From contig NC_068559.1 of the NCBI RefSeq assembly GCF_022201045.2, positions 2,268,501 through 2,332,500 of the forward strand: DNA of 64,000 nt. Reading direction: 5' to 3'. Below the pieces are notes generated by a model. That model saw only the letters and a list, made by a program, of their open reading frames with translations. It made no database searches and had not been told where the DNA came from. How positions within the stretch are numbered: the stretch's first letter is position 1; each line of letters begins with the position of its first letter. This DNA is from Citrus sinensis. Lineage: Eukaryota > Streptophyta > Magnoliopsida > Sapindales > Rutaceae. Shown here in pieces: positions 50,311-61,938 of the stretch. The translations under genes were made by a program, and so were the position numbers.

Positions 50311-51763
50311 TAGGCAACCCAAGAGGGGGGGTGAATTGGATTTTTAAAAATTATCCTAGGCAAACTACACAACAATTTAATCTAATGCCTTAATAAATTC
50401 GAAAATAATAAATTCAATAAAAGCACAATAATAAATGAGTAAGGGAAGAGAAAGCAAACTCAAGGATTTTTACGTGGTTCGGCAATCCCCGCTTACGTCC
50501 ACGCCTCCAAGCACACCGGGCTTGAGGATTTCACTAAGCTAGCCTCCCAATACTTCAAACGCTTATAATTGACTTCCAAGGTGTCAATGGACTTTTACAA
50601 CAAGAGATTATCCCCAATCTCTTAACCCAAGTGTATCCCAACACTTACAATCTTTTAACTTGATTTTACAAAAAAGATTACAAATGAATCTCTCTCACAC
50701 AATGTGTTTGATCTCAAGTGAAAGCTCAATGTGTGAATGAATGAGATGAATACAAAGATTTAAAGCTCAATGAAAGTTGTATTCTTAATATTTTGCTCAA
50801 TGATGATCGTTGGAAAACTTCTTGTTTGAATTGGATTGAGCTTATTTATAGTTGGAGCTGAAAAACTAGCCGTTATAGACTGTCTGCTAGAAAACGGTTC
50901 GCTGTTAACCATTAATGGTTAACCGTTTAGGCTGGTCAAAGTTACCGTTGGGCTAATTTTCAAATAAACGGTTTACTGTTTAGGATTACCCTTTCGCAGT
51001 TAAATTCCAGAGACCTGCAAAACAAATTTATTCTAACCGTTCTTACTAAACGGTTCAAGGTTAGCAATCTGGAAATAATCAGTTAACCGTTTTCAGTAAA
51101 CGGTTCACCGTTATGTTCCAGTAGCATCATTTTAACAATACTATGCAGAACATGCTTTCTGAAAATTATCGGTTAGCCGTTTTAAATAAATGGTTAGCCG
51201 TTTGCTACAGTGATTGCTACAATGACATATTTTCTAAATTTACAGTTTGACCCCAAAATTTTATAAAACTATATTATGGCCCAAAACGTTATGAAAGTTT
51301 GCAAATAGGTCTGATTTCAGAATTTCTAAGTAATGCTTTGTTAATCCCAAAATTTTCTGAAATTATGGTATAGCCCAAAATGCTATGATACTTTTCAAAT
51401 AAGTCCTTTACCAAGATTTCAAGCAATACTTGTTTATTTCAAAGTTTTCAAAATTCTTTCAATTAAACCATAAACTTTGAAAAACAACCAATTTCATAAA
51501 ATCATTTTTCCATTAAATATGAAACATTTATAATGTGAAAATAATGATTTATTTAAAAAGAATAAAAACAATCAATTTCATAAAATCATTTTTCCATTAA
51601 ATATGAAACATTTATAATGTGAAAATAATGATTTATTTAAAAAGAATGTGAAAATAATGATTTATTTAAAAAGAATATTAAATAATTTGAGCTTAAAAGA
51701 TTAATCATTCTTAATCTTGTTTGTTATCATCAAAATCAATATTATGGAAACATATGTGTTAAC
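50311..51763. mobile_element. Unclassified 1.45-kb non-coding insert in the LINE
   Basis: Flanked by ACTAAC on both sides (50305-50310 and 51764-51769) and interrupts the LINE ORF. It starts TAGGCAACCCAAGAGGGGGGG. A segment around 50470-50530 (TTTTTACGTGGTTCGGC ... TACGTCCACGCCTCCAAG) resembles a dispersed repeat I have seen in other woody plant genomes but cannot name. No TG...CA LTR ends, no terminal inverted repeats and no coding capacity are seen. The interior has a cluster of AAC[C/G]GTT motifs and a tandem repeat. Confidence 0.55.
51489..51676. repeat. Tandem repeat, 84-bp unit twice plus a 29-bp partial third
   Basis: The unit beginning CAATTTCATAAAATC (51489 and 51573) is nearly exactly repeated. 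Its last 29 bases (GTGAAAATAATG ... AAAGAAT) occur a third time at 51648-51676. It sits at the right part of the unclassified insert. Confidence 0.85.
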
Positions 51764-52991
51764 ACTAACTACAACAAGTTATTGAACAACAAAGAGTATT
51801 TAGAAACTTGATTTTAAGGGTTATTTGGTATCCACTCTTTACAAAGTGTTGACCCTTTTGTATCGTAATGCTACCATATCTCATCTTGGTTTTTGTTCCT
51901 CGGAAGTAGTATTTTCGAAGTAGCTTCAGTATCTTTTTTAGAAAAGTGTTGTTTGACCAAGTGTACATTCTATTGATTTTCAAAATTAATCATATCTGCA
52001 ACAACATCTTTAGGCATCGTCACAACTAAAATAAGCTTAAATTAATCAGGCCTTGGTATCCACCTATCTTTGTAAACCTGAATCTTTCTTCCATTTCCTA
52101 TCCTCCATCTTGCACCTTGTTGGATAACTTATTTACTCCACAAAGTACTCTTTCACATATAAGATATATTAAATCCAACTGTTGCACCCAAAAAATTAGT
52201 TTGTTTAAAGTATCTTGCTTTTACAATCTTGGCTACGAGCGATTCAGGGAACTGCAATAATCTCCACCCTTGCTTGGCCATCACTATTTGATTGAAGCTA
52301 GAAAAGTTTCTAAACCCCATGCCTCATTTGCTCTTAGAATAACTTATTCTTTCCCAATGGATACCATTTTATCCTCTTTAAAACCCTACCAAAATCCGGC
52401 AACAACTTTCTGAGTATCATTACAAAGGCCCATTGGAAGCTTAAACACACTCATTGCAAATGTTGGTACTGCTTGTGCAACTACCTTAATTAACACTTCT
52501 TTACCCCCACTAGAAAAGAGTTTATTATGATAGGTAGAGATCTTGTTTAACACATTCAACTTGACATCATCAAATAAATGCATCTCCTTTCTTCCTATCG
52601 TAAAGGGTAGTCCCAAGTGTTTCTCATGCTTGGATATTACTTTTAATTGAAAAAGTGTCTTAATTGTTACCGTTTGACCTTCTGGAACTCTCGCACTAGA
52701 GAACATTGAAGACTTTTCAAGGTTAAAAATATGTCCTAAAACTTGAGCATAACGATCAAATAAAACTTTCAATTGCTTGCATTCTTCAATAGATGCTCTT
52801 GTAAAAGTCAAACTATAATCTACAAAAGTAAATGGGATATTGTTGTATCTTTGCCAAATCTCAGCCAATGAATCATATTTTTTTTCTCTCAGCCTTCACT
52901 AAAGACTATAAAAAGCTTTTTTTTTTTTTGATAAGAAGACTAGAAAAAGCTTTAGCGCATGATAGAAATAGGTATGTAAATTAAGTTATAA

Positions 52992-53704
52992 CTTTATCAT
53001 GTAGCATATAAAAATTTGTATTCTTTTTTTAACTTTTAGCTTGTTTTTTACTTTCATATAAGGGTTCTTTTAGTATAAAATTACTATATATACATGTAAA
53101 GTGAGTTTTCAATCATGGATTTCTAACCATATTAAAATCGGGAATAAGTAAAAAGATAAAAATAAAAAAAATAAAGATTTTAATACACTACATGATAAAA
53201 TATATTGTATTGGAGTTTGTATTTTGTTATCTTTTAGTTTGTCCCTAACTTTAATATAGTTAAAAACCCCTACTTGCAACTTTTATATATCTGATGATGG
53301 TTTCTGCACTTCATTAAAGTGTAGGAATGCTACTCTCTCTCTCATATGTAGACCGTCTCAAGTGCGAATTTTGCACAAATATGTTATGATACCATATGGT
53401 GTTATAATATTTCTATTTAATTAATTATTACACCATATAGTGTAATAATAAATCCTTACTCTATATATATATATATATTCTGAATTGATAAATCACTAAT
53501 AAGAAAAAGTATTTAATATATTAAAAATCTGTATATGAAAATAAAGTAGCTAAATTAATGCAAATGGAGAAACTACATCCTTTTATGAGAATGTTAAGTA
53601 GTTGAGGACACAAGTATATAATTATCCAAACAAATTATATTGGTGTGGACCATCCATACCGTAAAGTACCGCTCCGGTGATACAAATTACAAAACTTGGC
53701 CTTG
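52992..53704. other. Intergenic and upstream region of the TrhO-like gene
   Basis: AT-rich, with a TA dinucleotide run at 53464-53479. No coding signal. Confidence 0.4.
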
Positions 53705-56206
53705 ATGATCAGGTACAGGTCGCCTCCATTACTGGCGCTGAGAATGCTATCATCTTGCACTTCACATCCAAAACCTAACCCTAACCCTAGATTACACTTT
53801 ACTCTGAAACCCACCTCACAGAATTCGCAAACCTCTCAATTAATCTCAAACCCTATTAGGATTTCTCAAGCCATGCAAGTTTCTACCAGTTGCTTCACTG
53901 GGTCCACTGACCCGACTACCATTTCGGGAAGACCCGTATTAACAAATTCGGTTCCCGAATCGGGCGACCCGAACTCTTCTTCCCTCGTGGTGATCTCATT
54001 CTACAAGTTTGCGGATTTTCCTGACCACGCTAATTTGCGAAAGCCATTGAAGCGGCTTTGCGAGGAGCTGGTACTTGTCTAATTTTATTATTTCTTTTTG
54101 TTGCATGTTTTTTGTTCGAATGCTGGAGTTCATAATTATGTATTGAATTATACTGTTTTAAGTTGGGGGAAAAAAAGTAAAGGAAGCATCTTAAGTGTAC
54201 TGAATTAATTGGAATTGGTTGATTTGTTCATATGATCGAATCCAACTATTGCAAGCAAGAATTTATTCTGTCAATTGGTTAAAACAATAGCTTTGTCGAA
54301 TCAAATTTGGCAAAAGAGTTTAATTTGTCGCTTGATCTTATTATGATTTCATTCTCATTTGGTTTGTACATTGTGAGCTACTGAATTATTTATTGTGCAT
54401 TATTCTCATACATACCTTACCAAGCTGATACTCCTCAGCGTGTTTCAGGGGGCATCATTCTTGCACCGGAAGGAATCAATGGAAGCATTTGTGGTACCAG
54501 GGAGTCGGTGGAAAGAGTTCTTGGGTTCATTCAAAGTGATGAACATTTAAAGGGGCTAAGACAAATAGAGTCTCCTGTCAGTCCTGAGGAGGAGGCTATA
54601 CATCATGGACACACCAGCAATTCTCCTCTTGCAGCTGGGGAAGATGCTCCCTTCCGATGGGATCATGTGAGGGTTAAGTTGAAGAAAGAGGTATTTCTTA
54701 GTTGGCCGATGCCTTGTGGTTTAAAGTAGTGACTTATATCATGGTAACAGAATGTATCAAACTTGTTTTGATGCATTCTATTTTCATTCTCTTCTGTTTA
54801 TGCAGATTGTTACTCTTGGAATGCCAACTGTAGCACCTATTGAAAGGGTTGGGAAGTACGTGAAGCCCAGAGAATGGAATGCTTTGATTAGTGATCCCGA
54901 TACAGTGAGTCACTGAAATGCTGTTGTGGCATTTTATTCTTCTCTGTTTCAGTTAATTAGCTTACTCAGCTTTTATTTTTAAAATGAAAGCTAGTTGTTG
55001 TTGATATTGAATTTTACAGACACACATAGTTTCCAAGGCCTATTAAAATAGTCTGAGGAGTATTATATAGTCTACTAGTTTTTTTGCAATGGCAATATTC
55101 TGAAGTTGCATTTTCTTAATTGTTTCTTTATGCATATATCTTGGCAAAAGTACTTCAAAATAGAACAGGAATTCACTATGAAAGCAGATCTAGAATTTGC
55201 AATCTACTTGCAAATGCAACTTGAGTGAATTAAAAATTTCAGGACTTTATCCATACACATAAATATTTGGAAAGGGGTTGGACTATATATTTTTCTTCAA
55301 AGTAGGTTGGCTTAGTTATTGACCCGGCAAAAAAACTCCAAAATTAAAAAAAAAAAAAAGATTATATATCTGGGCATAAGAGCTTTTTTTTTTAAAAAAA
55401 AAAATTACATGCACCTAATCAGTTCCTGGTGCGATGTTACATGTATTTAGGTGGTGATCGATGTGCGCAATGACTATGAAACTAGAATTGGGAAGTTTAA
55501 AGGGGCAGTTGATCCAGTAACCACAGCATTCCGTGAGTTCCCTTCTTGGGTGGAGGATCAGTTCCAGAATGATAAAACTACTCATAAGGAGTCAAAGGTG
55601 GAGATAACAGATGAAATCACTGATAAAGAAGTTGGCTCTCCAAAAAAGAGGATGCCCAAGCGGGTTGCAATGTACTGCACAGGAGGAATTCGATGTGAGA
55701 AAGCTTCAAGTTTCCTCCTCAGCAAGGGCTTCGAAGAGGTGGATTGTCTATAGAACTACTCCTAATAAAATTATTTTTTGGGACATATTATTAAGGTCGA
55801 TGATGTGCATCGTGGTTTGATCTTTCAGGTTTATCATTTGGAAGGTGGGATTCTGAAATACCTGGAGGAAGTTCCAAAGAAAGAGAGCCTCTGGGAGGGT
55901 GAGTGCTTTGTGTTTGACAAACGAGTATCTGTTAAGCATGGTTTGGTGCAGGGAACTTTCAAGCTTTGCTATGGATGCAAGCAACCGGTGAGTGATGCCG
56001 ACATGGAATCCCCACTGTGGGAGTATGGAGTTACTTGTCCATACTGTTACTCATCAAAATCTGAAGAAGAGAAAGAGAGGGCTAGAGCACGACAAAGACA
56101 ATTCGAGACTTGGGGCATTATTGGTGGTCCCGACAAAGGTCGTCGACCAAGATCAAAGCCTGATGGTATAAATAAAAGCTTTACTAAGCTTTCGAATTCA
56201 TATTAG
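53705..56206 (+). CDS. STR7: Rhodanese-domain TrhO/YceA-like protein (STR7-type), organelle-targeted
   Basis: Bacterial TrhO (YceA) hydroxylates uridine 34 of some tRNAs. The plant homologue (At2g40760 by position) is annotated as a sulfurtransferase/rhodanese, and its reaction is not established to my knowledge. Exons 53705-54070, 54439-54690, 54806-54904, 55451-55738 and 55829-56206 give 461 codons (460 residues). The N-terminus ([18 protein letters not shown]) is Arg/Ser-rich, like an organelle transit peptide. The TrhO N-domain follows ([35 protein letters not shown]). The rhodanese domain starts [19 protein letters not shown], with the catalytic loop [11 protein letters not shown] (active Cys about residue 315). 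The C-terminus has four cysteines in two pairs (CYGC and CPYC), a probable zinc site. The start is the first ATG before the basic leader. Confidence 0.88.
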
Positions 56207-56527
56207 CTCATCAAATGGTTGAGATATAAGAAAATCAATTTTGATGGATCATTGAGTTTTGAGAATCTCTATATTTCAAATGTTCATTTGATATGTTTAC
56301 CCTTACTAGGAATTGCATACCTTTTGTGTTTTAGTAAGTTAATGTGCATCTTTGTTGCATTAAACTTCTACAGAGAAATTTTGATGTATGGAAGCAAGAG
56401 AGAAATTAGCAGCAAAAGTGGAGCACTAGTAAATTATCGGACATAGTTACACTTTGGATAGCAAAAATATTATCCCTAATATAAATAGTCTCTTTATTTG
56501 CGCAAAGTTAAATAAAAGCAAAAACAG

Positions 56528-58621
56528 CTACTCGGCAGTCTTCTGTTTCTTCCATTTGTAAGCGACTTCAAGTATCTTCGAATTTGTTGCATGCGATTGT
56601 GCCTCCTCTGGGAATATGTAGTCAATGTACTCCTCATAGGCAGCTGCCTCCGGACGGACCGGACCAATCTCGAAAATCGGCCTTCTTTTTTTCAGTGTCT
56701 TTGGCCATTTAGCCTGAACTAAGCTAACATCACCAAGCTCACTACCAAAACTCTTCTCAATCTTCAACCAACCCTCCAACAACAAGGCCCTTTCTTCTCT
56801 TAGATTAGCCCCTGTTGTTCTGAAGTACTCAAGTGCTCTCTCAAAAACCCTTCTTGCTCTCGCAACACATAGCTTCTTTTGCTGAATGCAATCCTCGTCC
56901 TCTTCTTTTCCTCCTCCTCCTCCTTCTTCTTCCTTAGATACAAGAGAAGCCTCAAATTGTGCATATCTAATCCACACCCTCAAGTGCTGCGTCCGCTCCA
57001 AAAGTCTCTCGTAGAGTGCTCTTACTCTCTCATATTCACCTTGTGATGTTTCAAACTCAATATAAGCCCTCCACAAATCCTCAGGCACGTCCAAAACTTT
57101 CTGTCCAATCCCAAGCTCGAAAACAGCTCTGGCCCGCTGAGTTTGACAAACATGTTGCTCGAACTCTGCATATTTCTTCCACGCAAAGCTGCTATCAGGT
57201 GCCCACTCCAAGTACTTGTCATAAAGCTTTCGACAACGATCAAGATTCCCCATCCTCATCTCCATCTCAATGTACTTCACAAACACCTTCCCCTTAGGTG
57301 CCATCCCAATTGCATTCCCCAAAATCTTCCTGGCACCATTCAAATTCATCTGCCTCAGTTCGAAATTCGCTACCATAATCCATATCTTGCCGAATGAAAA
57401 CCTCTTGTGAGAGATCAACTTAAGACACCGGCGATAAACCTCCCTCGTCGTCTCCATATCCCTAGCTTCAAGCTCCTCATACAGCGCGTACTCAATCCAT
57501 AAGTATAAATACCTCGCCCAGTACCTCTTCTCATCCGCTGGCGGCACATTCGCAATGGCGCGCTCGTAAACGTCCCTCACTCTCTCCTTGTTATCCTTAA
57601 CGCTCTCTTCCAACCGAATGTAATCAAACCACGCATCGTAGCTCATCGGATTCTTCCTCACTTCATCCTCGTACTCGAACCTCTTCTTCGCCGCGATCAC
57701 GTCTCCAATCTCTTCCCCTCCCCCGCACCGCTTCTCAAACGCCGTGAACTTCCTGTACAACTCTTCAGCTCTTCCTTTCGGGATATGATTCAGTGCGTAC
57801 TCATATATTGTACACCTCGCCCGCTCTGTCTCCTCTCACCTCTCTTCAAACTCCGCAAACGCAACGAACAGCTTATCAGCCTCTTCGTCCTCGGACAGCT
57901 TCTCCACAGCGCGTTCGTACACGCTCCTCTCTTGATTGATTTGTTTGTTTGTCATCTCAAATTCGGCGTATTTAAGCCAGGCTGTTACCGTAGGGTGGCA
58001 CTGAACGAACCGCTCGTAGATTTGCCTCGCTTGGTTGGTTTCCTTGTACTTGTGCTCGAAGGTGATGTAAGAGAGCCAGATGCTCTCGTCCGGGGCCCAC
58101 TTCATCCACCGTTCGTATATCTGTCTGGCTGCGGCGACGTTTCCGAGCATATGCTCCATGTGGATGTACTTGTACCAGAGCTGGTCTACACGTGGCAGGA
58201 GCTGGACGGCCCAGTCCCACACGTTCCTGGCGTGGTCTATGAACTTGTTCCTCATCTCAAACTCGGCGTAACCAACCCACAGGGAGTGGTCTCTGCAGTC
58301 CACCTGGAGCGCGCGTTCCCACACTCTCCTTGCGCGGACGAAGTCATTCTGGGACTCTTCCCACCTCGCGTACTTCTTCCACTCGCCGAGGTCGTCTCGG
58401 GCCCGTCCGATTTTGTCTTCGAATCCCTCGCGTGTGCGGAGGCGGTACTCGCCGAGTTCGTCTTCGTCGTTGATTCTCTGCTTCGGCCGACGGATTACTT
58501 CTAACACGTGGCGGTCACGTGCTTCTCGGAAGAGCTGCTCGGCTGTAGTCCAAATTGGGTTCGGGGCCTTGTTTTTAACCGGGACTACACGCGGGAGTTG
58601 CACTTCGGAGTTCGACGCCAT
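56528..58621 (-). pseudogene. Crooked-neck-like (CRNKL1/Clf1) splicing factor, one in-frame stop
   Basis: Crooked neck/Clf1 is a HAT-repeat scaffold of the Prp19 complex needed for spliceosome assembly. The 698-codon frame (58621-56528) is intronless and close to full family length (~690-710). The start MASNSEVQLPRVVPVKNKAP matches the family N-terminus. HAT repeats follow throughout (WKKYARWEESQ, ARRVWERAL, LWVGYAEFEMRNK, LWYKYIHMEHMLGN, ARQIYERWMKWAP, ending KILEVAYKWKKQK). Codon 262 (57836-57838) is TGA, where related proteins have Cys between FEER and the ETERAR segment; the frame is intact on both sides. The product would be 261 residues unless read through. Lack of introns could mean a retrocopy, but no poly(A) tail or target duplication is visible. 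A sequencing error is possible. Confidence 0.88.
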
Positions 58622-59545
58622 CTATGGCGGGTTCTTGAACGTGCGACGGAGTCTTATTGACAGAGAGAGAAAGTGGAAACAGAGCTCTATATATGTATGT
58701 AGGGACTCGTGTGCGGCTCTTTCTGAATCGTCTAATGATTCCTGAAGCCAGGCTGGTTGGTTTATGAGAGAATCCGACACTTAATGGGAAAAGAAATCTC
58801 AAAATCCGGTGTTTGATTCCTCGTGGAGAATTGTTTCCTACTTTAAACTGGTTTACTTGATCGACGTGAATTCTTGTCGTTAATATTTTGTTAAATTTAT
58901 TATTTAAAATTTATATTTATTATATATTATTAATTTTTATTTTATAATTATAAATTTTTTTGAAGTAAGTATTAGTTAAAAGTCCTAAGTGCGTTGGTGG
59001 GAAAACTGTTGGGAACGATAGCTTTACCATTTAAACGGGATCCACTTATTTTGTTTTTGTAGATTTATTTTTCAAAAACAAAAAAGTTGGTTGGTCTCAT
59101 AACGAGATCCACCGGAACTGGTTCGCATGTATGTACATGTCTTTCTCAACTGCCTGTTGGACATAAAGCAATTAGAAAATAGTGAGTTCATTAATTGCTT
59201 TTAATTTTGACTATTTCCATAAATTTTCCATTAAAATTTTATGGGCCATCAAAAATTGAATGTCCAGGATGCCATTTGAGCCCATAACAAGGGTGGCCCA
59301 AAATTTAGTTTGGTCCAGAACAACATACAGGGTCGGTCCAACCCAAAATGATTCCTGATCTCCACCGTTCCATAAAAAACTAATCCAACGGTGTAAATTG
59401 CATCGGAAATTCTTATAAGGCTGCCGAGCATCTCTGTAGAGGAAGAAGGAAAAACGTTGGATTGGTGGTCATTGACATTGGCATTCGACGAACAAAGATT
59501 TGGTGCATTAAAAAGCTTGGTTAGGGTTTATAGATCCAAGAAGAA
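58622..59545. other. Intergenic between divergent CRN-like and QCR10 genes
   Basis: Holds both 5' leaders and promoters. AT-rich centre at 58890-58970. No other gene is recognised. Confidence 0.45.
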
Positions 59546-61070
59546 ATGGCAGGCGAAGCTTCGATGTTGAAGTTTCTGAAGCCGAAGTCGCGTCTGCAAC
59601 CCGTAGACGTACAGGCCGCCGCCTTCTGGGGTGTTGCTGCTGTGTCCGGTGCTCTTTACCTCATCCAAGTATTTTCCTTTTCTTTTGTTCATTTCGTTTT
59701 ACCATTAAATCTTGATTTATTATATTTGTGCTCTTCTTTTTTTCCTCTTTTTCTGACGATTGTAGAGAAGCTATTGATTAAAAATCCGAACTTTATGTCT
59801 CTGATCTTATCTTCTGCTGCTTTCACGACACAAAAAGAATTGGTCTTTTCTACTTTGATCCGAATTTTGTTTGGAATTTATATTCTTTTTTTTTTGGAAA
59901 TTGCTAGTTATATGTTCAGGCTTCCTGTATATGCTTATGAATGATGGTATACATGTAAGCCCTTTTTCTTCTTCTTTTTTTTTTTTTTTTGGTTATTGAA
60001 TAACGATTAGGATTTGAGCCAATTTTTTACTGCTGTGTCTAATAACTAATCTGGAGAGACTTGCTGTAAGAAATGAGATGGGAAATGCGGGGACTGTTGA
60101 ATTTGTTGTCATAGTGTCATTGAGCTTCTTTTACCTTTAGAAGTCATTTATTCTCCCTATGGTGATTGGTTCCTTTTTGCAAGAAAATATGTGCTCTATA
60201 ATAACAGTGGAACTAAGGTAAAAGATGTATTTGTTCCTTCTAAATTAGTAGAAAGCATATAAAAAGTTCGCCGAGGATGTCTTTTTTGTGTTTTGTCTTT
60301 TTCACCAGCATAGGAGCACATATGTTATGAGGCATAACTGAAAATAAGAAATTCGAATTAGGGTAGGCATTAAACAAACTGATATCAAATGAATAATTGG
60401 AAATTTGGGGATATTACATCGATAATTAAATGGTTTGGCAGCTTGTGTTCACACCAAATTGGTAGAGAGGCAGAGCCAAGTCAGTTATATGCAAACATGT
60501 TTCTAATTGCCCTATAGAAATGATGAATGTTTTTAATACATATGTCATGTTTTTGTGTTCATGGATTCTTATGCTATGTTATAGGTTATTTTATGCTTCT
60601 TTATTCCTTATACCTTTTTTTGACTGATTTTGTTGATTTTCTTCGTTGAGGTCTTTATATATTTCTAATGATGTCCGCGGTTCTAGTTACATATTGGTGT
60701 CTAATCATGTTTTGGAGATTGTTGGTTCAAGTGTTTTAAAATCACTTATGATTTGTTTAGTTTTTTGAAGTTGTTCTTTCCGGTCATTTGGACTTCTTCT
60801 TTTGTCTTTTCTTTTTCAAGCAAACATACTTTATGTAATTGGTTGGTTAGTGGTGATATTCTGAAAATGGCTGTTTTGTATTTTGAGAACTTTTGTTTCT
60901 GTTGCACAGTTTGGGGAATTTTAGAGGGTTTTCATATCAAAATGCACCCTTTTATTGTCTCTTACAATTGATTAGGTTGACTGGAAATTATGCTAAACAT
61001 TATGTTTTCTCCTCCCCAGCCATTTGATTGGTTGAAGAAGACCTTTTTGGAGAAGTCTGAAGAAAAATAA
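59546..61070 (+). CDS. QCR10: Cytochrome b-c1 complex subunit 10 (QCR10)
   Basis: Small accessory membrane subunit of mitochondrial respiratory complex III. Two exons, 59546-59668 and 61020-61070, with a long intron (1.35 kb) and consistent phase, give 57 residues. The N-terminus MAGEASMLKFLKPKSRLQP is followed by a single membrane helix (AAAFWGVAAVSGALYLIQ). The short C-terminal part is PFDWLKKTFLEKSEEK. It matches the plant 6.4-kDa subunit in size, helix and ending. By position it corresponds to At2g40765. The tiny second exon is easily missed by gene finders because exon 1 also reads on into the intron. Confidence 0.93.
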
Positions 61071-61938
61071 AATTGACGTTGACGATCCGGTGAAGCTTTT
61101 TGATGTCTGCTTTTGGGTTGTGGATGAGAAGAACATGGACATATTTGTTCTGAAATAATGTAGTTTCATTTTCTACTTCATGTCCTAAGGCCTTTTGGCA
61201 TTTAACTTTTGAGAATATTTGATTTGCTCAGACCCGCAAGTTTGTGTTAATTTTCATTGAAATTTCTTCGTGAGCATTCTCGCGCCCTTTCTCCTTAAAA
61301 AGGAAGTGATAAAATTCTTTTTCTTTCATTGAAATTTTATCCTCCACAATTTATTTATATTTATCCATGCATGGTTTCAATTGTGTTGATTGCGATGCTT
61401 TCTCATACAGAGATAATGAAGAACTGACCTTGCCTTAAAGGGGCAGGTTAAATTTTTCACTTACTATTGCCCTGCAATAACTTGGGGAAACTAATTTTGA
61501 TGAATGTGATTTAAAGTTTGGTTTGGGTATTTTAATTTATGACTCTTTCCGATTGTGTTCATCTGGTTTTTACCTTGCCCGGCAGGGGGTCATTGAATAT
61601 TCTCATATTCTCAGGCTACGATTTGCTGCTGCTTCTCCAAATTGAGCAAGGAGAAAACGTTTGTTATATACAGAATCTTAGTGTTGTTTTAATGAACTTT
61701 GGGCATAATACTGTTTTCTCGTGCGCGTGAAAATGAGAATGCATGATATAGTGGAAAACAGAAAACCATGAATGAAAGAAAAAAAATAGAACACAACCAG
61801 AATCACTGAACCAGATGTTTTCATTGTTTATTATCAACATAATTATTTCTGCCACATACAGTTTTATCTTGACTGATAAAAAAATGGCCATGGTGTGTGG
61901 GTGGTAACAGTACGACGACCAAATCAAAGTCAAGAAGA
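61071..61938. other. QCR10 3' region and intergenic DNA
   Basis: Contains the QCR10 3' UTR and the 3' UTR of the small minus-strand gene that ends at 61939. No further gene is seen. Confidence 0.45.

Larger units (their letters stand above)
48790..52868 (-). pseudogene. LINE ORF2 remnant (reverse transcriptase, zf-RVT, RNase H)
   Basis: Minus strand, in order: the 3' part of reverse transcriptase at 52868-52386 (SLTFTRASIEECKQL, GHIFNLEKSSMF, HLGLPFTIGRK, GGKEVLIKVVAQAVPTFAMS), typical of plant L1 LINEs. The region 52385-51770 is decayed. A zf-RVT region at ~50300-49470 (WRVVKNMLPTAENIW, then CQICRKGMENIPHALFDC) is interrupted by the MITE. An RNase H-like end follows at 49041-48790 (HTSRICNTNAHSLAKRAV, PVVWMNNVPSKV). 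Many stops and gaps. The catalytic [FY]ADD box would precede the preserved part; here it is altered to FVDYS. Confidence 0.85.
48750..52977 (-). mobile_element. L1-type LINE, 5'-truncated, with two nested inserts
   Basis: A poly-T run at 48750-48762 marks the 3' poly(A) tail on the minus strand. The element is flanked by a 14-bp direct repeat, AAATTAAGTTATAA, at 48736-48749 and 52978-52991, as expected of target-primed insertion. It encodes the 3' half of ORF2. A hAT MITE (49599-50176) and an unclassified insert (50311-51763) split it. A second T-run at 52917-52930 near the 5' junction sits beside a duplicated GACTA(T/G)AAAAAGCTTT, which may be part of an irregular 5' junction. Confidence 0.88.

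Noticed and set aside
57785..58504. 239-residue plus-strand ORF
   Set aside because: It is the reverse-strand shadow of the crooked-neck-like coding region.
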